A DNA stretch of 40,738 nucleotides. Source: Clostridia bacterium (GTDB lineage Bacteria > Bacillota > Clostridia > Christensenellales > Borkfalkiaceae). Both the position numbers and the translations under genes were made by a program. This document shows, piece after piece, positions 30,676 to 37,374 of this stretch; within the stretch, counting starts at the first letter, position 1; every line of letters starts with the position of its first letter. The notes under the pieces were generated by a model that ran no database searches, had not been told where the DNA came from, and saw nothing but the letters and a program-made list of their open reading frames with translations. The stretch covers positions 1 to 40,738 of the forward strand of contig JAIDCJ010000025.1 of the NCBI GenBank assembly GCA_029055875.1, in the 5' to 3' direction.

Positions 30676-32088
30676 TTACTCTCCTTCCTTTTTCGTAGTG
30701 GTCTTCTTCGCCGCGGGTTTCTTCGCGGGAGCTTTTGCCGCACCGTCTTCGCTCTTCTTAGCGGCGGGTTTCTTTGCGGGCGCTTTCTTCTCTTCCTTAT
30801 AAGCTACCATTTCGTTGTTCGCCATGAGGAAGTCGAAAAGCTTCGTCACTTTAATATCGTTTTCAATATATTCGATTTGGCGGGGATCCATCGTCTTTTT
30901 ATACGCTTCCGCCTCTTTGCCTACGCTCTTTGCCTGCTCCTCGATTTTCTTGGCAATTTCTTTCTCGGTTGCCTTGATTTTCTCGAGCTCGATAATTTTT
31001 TCAACGATAAGCTGGTGCAAAACGGTTCTGCGCGCTTCCTCTTCAAAGTTCTTCTTGTACTCTTCGCGCGTGGTGCCGAGGTATGCAAGGTAGTCGTCTA
31101 AACGCATTCCCTGATACATGAGCTGGTATTCCATTCTTTGAAGCGAGTAATCTTCCTGCGCTTCCACCATCGCGTCGGGAATTTCGGCAGACGCCGTCTT
31201 TGCGATTTCGGTGATGATGGCGTTCTCCGTTTCGTTTCTCGAACGGCTCTCCGCGTTCTTTTCGAGGCGCTCGCGCACCTTCGCCTTGTACGCCTCTACG
31301 CTGTCCGAACCCATTTTCTTGGCAAACGCTTCGTCAAGCTCGGGAAGCTTGCTGCCCGTAAGCTTATTGAGCGTTACGGTGAATACCGCTTTCTTGCCCT
31401 TTAAGTCCTCCGCCTGATAGTCCTCGGGGAAGGTAACCTTAATATCCTTCGTTTCACCGACCTTCATGCCGACGACCTGATCCTCGAAGCCGGGAATGAA
31501 CTGACCGGAACCGAGCGTTAAATCGAACTCCTTGCCCGAACCGCCGTCGAATTCTTTGCCGTTCAATTTGCCGACAAAATCGATATTGGCAACGTCTTGG
31601 AGCTGAGCCGCACGGCCCGTGACTTCCACCTTTTCGGCAACGCGCTCGCGTACGCTTTGGATTTCCGATTCCACGTCGGCGTCCGTAACAGTATACTCAA
31701 ATTTGTTGATTTTTATACCCTTGTAGTTCCCGATTTTTACGTCGGGCTTCACGGGAGTAACGGCAACAAGCACGACCTTTTCGTCCGTAATATCCTCAAC
31801 GGAAAGGGAAGGCTCGCCGACGGGCGTGAACTTCTTTGCCTCTTTCTCGAGAATTGCGCCGTAGTGCTCGCTGTAAAGAATGTTCAGCGCGTCTTCATAG
31901 AAGAGCCCCTTGCCGTAGTAGAGCTCCAAAACGTGCTTGGGCACCTTGCCCTTGCGGAAGCCGTTTACCGCATACTTGCTCTTCGTCTGGGCGTAGGCTT
32001 TATCGATTGCCTGCTTCCATTCCTCGCCCGTAAACGTAATCGTAATTTTTACCGTGCTTTTTTCGGCTGTTGCCACTTCGTACTTCAT
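30676..32088 (-). CDS. tig: Trigger factor with Lys/Ala/Pro-rich C-terminal tail
   Basis: A 470-residue ribosome-bound chaperone and prolyl isomerase. The ribosome-binding signature GFRKGKVPKHVLE is at about 43-55. The FKBP-type domain (about 160-245) contains FVGKLNGKEFDGGSGKEFD and LGSGQFIPGFEDQVVG. The C-terminal chaperone arms run to about 430. The last ~35 residues are unlike standard trigger factor: KKAPAKKPAAKKSEDG followed by a second APAKKPAAKK copy and TTTKKEGE, a histone-like basic tail. ATG 32088 has CAGGAG 7 nt upstream. It starts the tig-clpP-clpX operon and is divergent from rqcH. Confidence 0.96.
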   Translation of the reverse strand: MKYEVATAEKSTVKITITFTGEEWKQAIDKAYAQTKSKYAVNGFRKGKVPKHVLELYYGKGLFYEDALNILYSEHYGAILEKEAKKFTPVGEPSLSVEDITDEKVVLVAVTPVKPDVKIGNYKGIKINKFEYTVTDADVESEIQSVRERVAEKVEVTGRAAQLQDVANIDFVGKLNGKEFDGGSGKEFDLTLGSGQFIPGFEDQVVGMKVGETKDIKVTFPEDYQAEDLKGKKAVFTVTLNKLTGSKLPELDEAFAKKMGSDSVEAYKAKVRERLEKNAESRSRNETENAIITEIAKTASAEIPDAMVEAQEDYSLQRMEYQLMYQGMRLDDYLAYLGTTREEYKKNFEEEARRTVLHQLIVEKIIELEKIKATEKEIAKKIEEQAKSVGKEAEAYKKTMDPRQIEYIENDIKVTKLFDFLMANNEMVAYKEEKKAPAKKPAAKKSEDGAAKAPAKKPAAKKTTTKKEGE

Positions 32089-32126
32089 GATTTTACTCCT
32101 GTATCGATACTGATTTCGTAGCTTTC

Positions 32127-32135
32127 ATTTTATCA
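32127..32135 (-). promoter_or_regulatory. Extended -10 promoter of tig-clpP-clpX
   Basis: Minus-strand TGATAAAAT (TGn plus TAAAAT). The -35 position reads TTTCCT, a weak match, so the extended -10 probably compensates. No CtsR box or CIRCE element was seen. Confidence 0.5.
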
Positions 32136-32164
32136 TATTGCGCCGTAAAAGGAAAGCGTTTTTA

Positions 32165-32193
32165 TTTACAATTTTGGTTTTTTATGGTATTAT
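32165..32193 (+). promoter_or_regulatory. rqcH promoter, leaderless start
   Basis: TTTACA (32165-32170), 17-nt spacer, TATTAT (32188-32193), then only 7 nt to ATG 32201 with no Shine-Dalgarno. Confidence 0.65.
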
Positions 32194-32200
32194 CCTGTAT

Positions 32201-33847
32201 ATGCCGCAAGATGCTTTTACCCTGCGTATCAACGCACTCGAATTAAACGCCGCACTGAGCGGCGGGCGAATTAACCGCATTAACCAGCCCTCACGCGAGG
32301 AGCTGTCCTTTATTATATACACGGGAACGCATACGGTTAAACTCGTTTTGAATACGAATGCGCGGGATTGCGGCGCGTACTTCACGGAGGACGAGCGCGA
32401 GAACCCGCTCGTAGCCCCCGGCTTTTGTATGCTTTTGAGAAAGCACCTGCAAAGCGCGGAAATTTTGGAAGTATCCACTTTGGGCTTCGAGCGCATTCTT
32501 TGCTTCAAACTCCTTTGCACGAGCGACTTTTCCTCGTGCGAGCGTGTCCTCTACGCCGAAATCATGGGCAAGTATTCCAACCTCATTCTTACGGAAAAGG
32601 GCGTCGTGCTCGGCGCGCTCAAAATGACCTCGCTCGACGAAAACTGCAAGCGCGCGATTCTTGCGGGCGTGAAGTACACCCTGCCCGCCCCGCAGGATAA
32701 GGTGAACCCATTGGACTTTGCCGCGCTCCAAACCGTGTTAAAGGAAGCGGACGGCGACAGGGCGCGCTTCCTCTTTACCCACGTTGCGGGGCTTGCCCCC
32801 TCGACCGCGGAAATGATTGTTTCTTCTTATAAAGGCGGCGACTTTGCAAAGCACGTTTACGACTTTATCTTCTCAAACGAATGCGAGCCGTGCGTCACGC
32901 AAACCGACTTTTTCGCGCGAAAGGTAGAAGGCGGAATCCCCTTCCCCACCCTCTCTGCGGCGCAGACCTACTTTTATACAAAGCGGCGCGCCGAGGCGCA
33001 GTTCGCACAGCTAAAGCGCAAATTGGAGTCGGCGGCAAGCACGGCGGTGAAAAAACACGAAAAGCGGCTTGCACTCATTTTAGAACGCAAGACCGCCGCA
33101 AGCGGCGCGGAAGAAAACCGCGTGAAGGGCGAGCTTCTCACCGCGAATTTATACCGCCTTGAAAAGGGAATGAAATCTTGCGTCCTCGACAATTACTACG
33201 ACGGCACGGAGCTGAAAATTACGCTCGATCCCCTGCTTACCCCCAACGAAAACGCACAGCAATACTATAAAAAATACCGCAAGCAAAAGCGCACCTTGGA
33301 AGCGTTAGAGCCGCAGGAGCGCGAAGTAAAGCAGGAGCTCGACTATGCGGAAAGCTTGCTCGCCGCCGTTGAGGTTTCGGCTTCCATGGACGATTTGCGC
33401 TCCTTGGAAGAGGAAATGCTTGCCGCAGAGCTTTTGCGTGCGCCGCAGGAAAAGTCACGGAAAAAGAAAGCAGAAATCCCCTACCGCACGTTTGAAAAGA
33501 ACGGCTTCCGCATTTTTGCGGGGCGCAACAATTTGCAGAACGACCGCCTTGTGAAATCGAGTGCGGAAAACGATATTTGGCTGCATACGCAGAAATACCA
33601 TTCCTGTCACGTCGTTATCAAGACGGAAGGGAAAAAGGTGCCCGACGAAGTACTTCTCTATGCGGCTGAGATTTGCGTAAAGTTTTCGAGTAGCAAAGGC
33701 GGGCGGGTGCCCGTGGACTACTGCCCCGTCAAGTTCGTGAAAAAACCGCCCAAGGCGAAAGCAGGATTCGTTGTATATACCGATTATAAAACGGTACTTG
33801 TAGACCCACCCGAAGATTCGACTTTATTCCCCGATAAAAACGCTTGA
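32201..33847 (+). CDS. rqcH: RqcH / NFACT-family ribosome quality control protein
   Basis: A 548-residue NEMF/Rqc2 homologue (also annotated fibronectin-binding A) that binds stalled 50S subunits and recruits Ala-tRNA to add C-terminal Ala tails, a degron read by proteases such as ClpXP. Seen: NFACT-N (about 1-180; GGRINRINQPS, GFERIL), two HhH-like and coiled-coil stretches (about 265-415, with KKHEKRLALILERKTAA) and the C-terminal NFACT-R domain (about 430-540; NDIWLHTQKYHSCHVVI, KFVKKPPKAKAGFV). The start is ATG 32201, not the in-frame ATG 32138, because the NFACT-N pattern begins here and the promoter ends 7 nt upstream. Confidence 0.93.
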   Translation: MPQDAFTLRINALELNAALSGGRINRINQPSREELSFIIYTGTHTVKLVLNTNARDCGAYFTEDERENPLVAPGFCMLLRKHLQSAEILEVSTLGFERILCFKLLCTSDFSSCERVLYAEIMGKYSNLILTEKGVVLGALKMTSLDENCKRAILAGVKYTLPAPQDKVNPLDFAALQTVLKEADGDRARFLFTHVAGLAPSTAEMIVSSYKGGDFAKHVYDFIFSNECEPCVTQTDFFARKVEGGIPFPTLSAAQTYFYTKRRAEAQFAQLKRKLESAASTAVKKHEKRLALILERKTAASGAEENRVKGELLTANLYRLEKGMKSCVLDNYYDGTELKITLDPLLTPNENAQQYYKKYRKQKRTLEALEPQEREVKQELDYAESLLAAVEVSASMDDLRSLEEEMLAAELLRAPQEKSRKKKAEIPYRTFEKNGFRIFAGRNNLQNDRLVKSSAENDIWLHTQKYHSCHVVIKTEGKKVPDEVLLYAAEICVKFSSSKGGRVPVDYCPVKFVKKPPKAKAGFVVYTDYKTVLVDPPEDSTLFPDKNA

Positions 33848-33872
33848 TTTCTTTTTGAATTTAGGATATACT
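33844..33872 (+). promoter_or_regulatory. SRP RNA promoter
   Basis: TTGATT (33844-33849), 17-nt spacer, TATACT (33867-33872). It overlaps the rqcH stop codon. Transcription should start near 33879. Confidence 0.75.
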
Positions 33873-33878
33873 AAGAGA

Positions 33879-34151
33879 GCTGTGATAGGTGGGGAGTTAG
33901 CGGTGCCCTGTATCTGCAATCCGCTATAGCAGAACCGAACGCTTTTCTCGGTGTCGATTGTGGAAGGCTGCACGCGGTAAGGAATGTTGATAACAAGGTC
34001 TTATGCAACGCACCCCTGCGAACCGTGTCAGGGCAGGGATGCAGCAGCACTAAACAGACAGGTGCGTGTGCCATGAGGTAGCTTTGTCGGAGTCACCTGC
34101 CGTGTTAACGCTTCGGCAATCGGCAACAAAAAAAGCCTTCACAGTTTTTTT
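33879..34151 (+). ncRNA. ffs: Signal recognition particle RNA, large Gram-positive type
   Basis: About 273 nt, matching the bacterial large SRP RNA layout. The 5' part has GGTGCCCTGTATCTGCAATC and CGCTATAGCAG, characteristic of the Alu domain. The S-domain apex has GTCAGGGCAGGGATGCAGCA with a GCA-GGGA-TGC GNRA tetraloop (GGAA in most species), followed by the TGCGTGTGCC...GTAGCT strand. The ends close as a helix: CTGTGA-t-AGG at 33880-33889 with CCTTCACAG at 34136-34144, then seven T. With Ffh it targets nascent membrane proteins. It starts just after rqcH. Confidence 0.92.
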
Positions 34152-34161
34152 GAATAAGTTA

Positions 34162-34199
34162 CGCCCCGCGCTATGAAAGCGCGGGGCGTTTTCTTTTTT
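34162..34199 (+). terminator. Second terminator downstream of the SRP RNA
   Basis: An 11-bp stem CGCCCCGCGCT (loop ATGAA) followed by TTTTCTTTTTT. It would stop any read-through into the convergent XRE gene. Confidence 0.9.
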
Positions 34200-34401
34200 A
34201 TATTTCTGTTTTACCAAGAAGATAATCAGCAGAACAGTTTAATGCAATCGATAATTTCAAAATTGCCGTTGCCGTAGGCTCACATTCACCCTTTTCCCAA
34301 CGCGCCACCATAGATTGATTACAACCAACTTTTTTTGCCAATTCCGTTTGTGAAAGATGATTCTCAATTCGCAGCTCTTTAATTTTATTTGCTATTATCA
34401 T
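34198..34401 (-). CDS. Small XRE-family repressor, predicted leaderless
   Basis: A 67-residue protein made of one Cro/C1-type HTH (about 4-60: HLSQTELAKKVGCNQSMVARWEKGECEPT, then IALNCSADYLLG). The start is ATG 34401, where the HTH begins; a TGGTATAAT extended -10 ends 6 nt upstream and there is no ribosome site. It is divergent from a Cys-motif gene with two 11-bp direct repeats between them, one in each promoter, so it very likely represses itself and its neighbour (inference). The AT-rich composition suggests acquisition by transfer. Confidence 0.87.
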   Translation of the reverse strand: MIIANKIKELRIENHLSQTELAKKVGCNQSMVARWEKGECEPTATAILKLSIALNCSADYLLGKTEI

Positions 34402-34404
34402 GAA

Positions 34405-34463
34405 AAAATTATACCAAATTATGCGTAAACTCATTGACAATTATGCGTATTCTCATATATAAT
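34405..34463. promoter_or_regulatory. Divergent leaderless promoters with an operator in each
   Basis: Minus: extended -10 TGGTATAAT (-10 at 34408-34413), 6 nt from ATG 34401. Plus: TTGACA (34434-34439), 18-nt spacer, TATAAT (34458-34463), 6 nt from ATG 34470. The 11-bp repeat AATTATGCGTA occurs at 34417-34427 and 34439-34449, exactly 22 bp apart (about two helical turns), once upstream of the minus -10 in its spacer and once in the plus spacer. Confidence 0.8.
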
Positions 34464-34469
34464 GTGACT

Positions 34470-34745
34470 ATGGAATATCAATATCAAAAATGCAAAACTT
34501 GTAAACATTATTTGGAGCACTACGTTATAAGAGGCACCATGTACGTACCAATCGGCGGGCACTGTATTAACCATGAATTAAACCCTAAACAAAAGAAAGG
34601 TAGATTTGCTTTAATTGAAAACTGTGAACATTGGGAAAGCGATGCTTCCAAAAAATCCGAACGGAAAGAATCCATTAAAGCCGTTTTATGCGACATGAAA
34701 GAACACTTAGAAGAAATTGAATTGATTTTGAAAGACGACGAATAA
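34470..34745 (+). CDS. Small Cys-motif protein paired with an XRE repressor
   Basis: A 91-residue cytosolic protein. Residues about 7-55 carry a probable zinc site: CKTCKHY near the N-terminus, GHCINH around 32 and NCEHWE around 51. The C-terminal third is a charged helix (SIKAVLCDMKEHLEEIELILKD). I do not know its function; small CxxC proteins of this kind sometimes travel with XRE regulators. ATG 34470 is predicted leaderless: TATAAT ends 6 nt before it and no ribosome site exists. The frame is open to 34434, but that start overlaps the promoter. Confidence 0.7.
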   Translation: MEYQYQKCKTCKHYLEHYVIRGTMYVPIGGHCINHELNPKQKKGRFALIENCEHWESDASKKSERKESIKAVLCDMKEHLEEIELILKDDE

Positions 34746-34788
34746 AAAAGAACCGCCCGCGAGCTTTGCTCGCGGGCGGTTCTTTTTT
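34744..34788. terminator. Bidirectional terminator between the island and the M18 peptidase gene
   Basis: A 21-bp perfect stem starting AAAAAAGAACCGCCCGCGAG, loop TTT, T-rich on both strands. It serves two convergent genes. Confidence 0.95.
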
Positions 34789-34797
34789 ATTCAACTC

Positions 34798-36195
34798 TTA
34801 TTTCATGAAAGCCAAGAATGCTTTATAGTTGGAATACAAATCCGCTTTGGAAATGACTTCCCAAGGCGCGTGCATGGAAATGACGGGCACGCCCAAATCG
34901 ACCGTATCGATATTCAAATTCGCAAGGAATTGAGCAACCGTTCCGCCGCCGCCCGCGTCTACTTTGCCGAGCTCTGCCGTCTGCCATACCACGCCGCCGT
35001 CCGCAAACATTTTGCGCACTTCGCCGATAAACTCCGCCGAAGCGTCGCTTGCACCGCTCTTTCCGCGTGCGCCCGTGAACTTGCACATACAAGTACCGCA
35101 GGAAAGAATTGCCGAATTCATCTTCTCGTACACGCCCGCGAAGTTGGGATCGTACGCCGCCGTAACGTCCGAAGAAAGGCACTTGGACTTGCTGCGCACC
35201 TTGCGGAAGTTCGCGCCGAGTGCAACGGAGATTTCCTCCATCAAGTCCTCGTAAACCTTGCACTGCATACCCGTGGTGCCCATGCTGCCGATTTCCTCTT
35301 TATCTACGAGCATGGCAAGCACGGTGTGCTCGCTCTCTTGGTTCAAAACTGCGGTCAGTGCGGGATATGCGCAAACGCGGTCGTCGTGGCCGTATGCACC
35401 GATGAGTGCGCGGTCGAAGCCGATATCGCGCGCCTTGTCTGCGGGCACTGCGGAAAGCTCTGCCGAGAGGAAGTCCTCTTCGCAAATGCCGTAGGTCTTA
35501 TTCAGATACGCAAGCACGTTCAGTTTGATTTTATCGGTGACGTCCTCGTCATCATAGGGAAGCCCGCCGACAACCACGTTGAGCTGTTCGCCCTCGATGA
35601 TCTTCGCCGCCTTGCCGCCCATCTGATCCGCGCCGAGGTGCGGAAGCAAATCGTTGATATAGAACACGGGATCTTCCGCCTTTTCGCCGACGGAAATTTC
35701 CACCTTCTTGCCGTTTTTCAGAATGACTGCGCCGTGCAGTGCGAGCGGAATTGCCGTCCACTGATATTTTTTGATGCCGCCGTAGTAGTGCGTTTTCAAG
35801 AAGCACATACCCGAATCTTCATACAACGGGTTCTGCTTTACGTCGATACGGGGCGCGTCGATATGGGAAGCGATAAGGCGCATTCCGTCCTCTTCGAGAT
35901 TCTTAGATCCCACGCGGAATACGACTACGCTCTTGCCGCGGTTGATGAAATATTTCTTATCGCCCGCTTTAAGCTTATCGCCGAAGTGATATTCGGTGAA
36001 GCCCGCCTTCTTGGCAAGCTCTACGGAAACGGCGCAAGCCTCACGCTCCGTTTTCGCTACGTCGAGGAAGTGCTTATAGCCCTCTGCATACGCGAAAATT
36101 TCCTTGCGCTCCGCCTCGGAAGCAACCTCGAAATAGTTCTTCTTTTTGTAGGAAAGGTCTTCCTGTAATTTTTTTGCTTTACTTTTTTCCGACAT
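34798..36195 (-). CDS. M18-family (aspartyl-type) aminopeptidase
   Basis: A 465-residue cytosolic metallopeptidase that trims N-terminal residues. Metal and catalytic residues expected for M18 are visible: His in ASHIDAPRIDV (about 110), Asp in GAYGHDDRVCAYPAL, Glu-Glu in VDKEEIGSMGTTGMQ, Asp in SSDVTAAYDP and the final His in VISMHAPWEVISK. Length matches the long M18 form. ATG 36195 has GGAGG upstream. Single-gene unit with a strong promoter and terminators on both sides. Confidence 0.94.
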   Translation of the reverse strand: MSEKSKAKKLQEDLSYKKKNYFEVASEAERKEIFAYAEGYKHFLDVAKTEREACAVSVELAKKAGFTEYHFGDKLKAGDKKYFINRGKSVVVFRVGSKNLEEDGMRLIASHIDAPRIDVKQNPLYEDSGMCFLKTHYYGGIKKYQWTAIPLALHGAVILKNGKKVEISVGEKAEDPVFYINDLLPHLGADQMGGKAAKIIEGEQLNVVVGGLPYDDEDVTDKIKLNVLAYLNKTYGICEEDFLSAELSAVPADKARDIGFDRALIGAYGHDDRVCAYPALTAVLNQESEHTVLAMLVDKEEIGSMGTTGMQCKVYEDLMEEISVALGANFRKVRSKSKCLSSDVTAAYDPNFAGVYEKMNSAILSCGTCMCKFTGARGKSGASDASAEFIGEVRKMFADGGVVWQTAELGKVDAGGGGTVAQFLANLNIDTVDLGVPVISMHAPWEVISKADLYSNYKAFLAFMK

Positions 36196-36231
36196 ACTGT
36201 CCTCCGTGATTGTTATTTTTTTCCAAACGCT

Positions 36232-36260
36232 ATTATACCACGCCCCCCGAAAAAAAGCAA
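36232..36260 (-). promoter_or_regulatory. M18 aminopeptidase promoter
   Basis: Minus-strand TTGCTT (36255-36260), 17-nt spacer, TGG-TATAAT extended -10 (36232-36237). Confidence 0.75.
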
Positions 36261-36271
36261 TGGGATAAAGT

Positions 36272-36301
36272 AAAAAGCCGACGAAAATTCGTCGGCTTTT
36301 T
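36272..36301. terminator. Terminator after the Cys-rich protein gene
   Basis: A 14-bp stem AAAAAGCCGACGAA with its complement. On the minus strand TTTTTACTTT follows. Confidence 0.88.
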
Positions 36302-36322
36302 CCGATTCCGTGAGTGAAAAAG

Positions 36323-36976
36323 TTACTTTTTGCAGCAGGACTTGCCTTGCGGGTAGAGCGGGAGCTCGAAGAAGCCCGAGCACACCTCCTGCGAGTATTC
36401 CTGTGCGGGCGGGATCGCGCAATAGCCGTAGCTCGGCACGAGGAGCTCGACCTGCATCGATACCTTCAAGATACAGGTGACGCACGCGCTGATGGCGAAC
36501 GTACCCGTCTCGGAATTAAACGTACCCTCGGGGGATACGCACGACGCAATGGACGTCACGCTGAAAGGCATGATAGATGCGGGCGGAACGAACATGAGAA
36601 CGTCCTCATTCAGAACGATGCTGCTCGTAGCCTTGCCCTCAACGCCGTTCGCATCGACGTAAACGACCTCGATGGGAATGGTAATGGTTACCTGTACGCG
36701 CGCGTTGCAGCCGTCTGCCTGACGCTCCACGTTTACGTTAGAAACCGTACCTGCGGACGAGGTAGAGCGTGCGCTGATAAAGGTAAGCGGATATGTAGGA
36801 TCGGCGGGCACGGGATTTTCAAGCCCGACGGAATAATTTTCGAGGCGGGTTTGAATGATGCCTGCGTCGAAGATTTTTTCCGCCTGAATACACACCTTTT
36901 CGCAAAGACCGTTCAACGGATTGCCCGTGATCGTGCCGGGGCAGTGGTCCGATGAAAAATTGGAAAAAAATGACAT
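36323..36976 (-). CDS. Cys-rich protein, probable spore surface/coat component
   Basis: A 217-residue protein without signal peptide. The N-terminus contains CPGTITGNPLNGLCEKVCIQ, a pattern I associate with clostridial proteins of unknown function. The middle is a beta-rich region (VQVTITIPIEVVYVDANGVEG) and Cys residues are spread throughout (SIASCVSPEG, ISACVTCIL, GKSCCKK), suggesting disulfide cross-linking as in coat proteins. ATG 36976 has GGAGG 6 nt upstream. A LysM gene lies 76 nt upstream on the same strand. Coat assignment is inference from composition and context. Confidence 0.6.
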   Translation of the reverse strand: MSFFSNFSSDHCPGTITGNPLNGLCEKVCIQAEKIFDAGIIQTRLENYSVGLENPVPADPTYPLTFISARSTSSAGTVSNVNVERQADGCNARVQVTITIPIEVVYVDANGVEGKATSSIVLNEDVLMFVPPASIMPFSVTSIASCVSPEGTFNSETGTFAISACVTCILKVSMQVELLVPSYGYCAIPPAQEYSQEVCSGFFELPLYPQGKSCCKK

Positions 36977-37052
36977 TTGTTACCTCCGTGTAAAGAACTT
37001 GTATCAGTTCCTATCCCATACTATGCGCAGGGCGTTCAAATTGTTTCTGCTT

Positions 37053-37337
37053 TTACAAAACTATCACTTGCGTGGGATACAGGCATTTGGTGCCGTTTCT
37101 CTTTTCAAAGTTTTCCCGACTGCCGCAGAGCAGCGTCTTGCTCTCTCCGCCGCGCACGGTATATAAATTTCCGCGGCAACTCGGAATGCGCAAAACCTGT
37201 CCTTCATACACTTCCTTTGAAAGCTCGTTCTCCCGCGCCAAAACACGGGGCGGGATACCGAACGTAAAAGCAATCTCTCTCAAGGTCTGTCCTTTTTTCA
37301 CGCGGTAGAATTCGGGCATACAAATAGAAAGTTTCAC
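37053..37337 (-). CDS. Tandem LysM-domain small protein
   Basis: A 94-residue protein with one clear LysM (about 11-52: YRVKKGQTLREIAFTFGIPPRVLARENEL...GQVLRIP) and a second, shorter LysM-like unit (LYTVRGGESKTLLCGSRENFEKRNGTKCLYPTQVIVL). LysM binds peptidoglycan or spore cortex glycans. No signal peptide, as is usual for coat-associated LysM proteins. The start is uncertain: GTG 37337 or ATG 37319; neither has a good ribosome site. Divergent from the SpoVB-like gene with only 37 nt between. Confidence 0.78.
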   Translation of the reverse strand: MKLSICMPEFYRVKKGQTLREIAFTFGIPPRVLARENELSKEVYEGQVLRIPSCRGNLYTVRGGESKTLLCGSRENFEKRNGTKCLYPTQVIVL

Positions 37338-37374
37338 AAATCATTCTATTCCGCGGCTCATAAAAGCGTGACGG

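Noticed and set aside
32089-32200. CtsR box or CIRCE control of tig-clpP-clpX
   Set aside because: No GGTCAAA direct repeats and no TTAGCACTC/GAGTGCTAA inverted repeat were found in the gap.
34870-36168. 432-residue plus-strand open frame opposite the M18 aminopeptidase
   Set aside because: It is antisense to a gene with all family motifs intact; the translation has no recognisable domain and no ribosome site.
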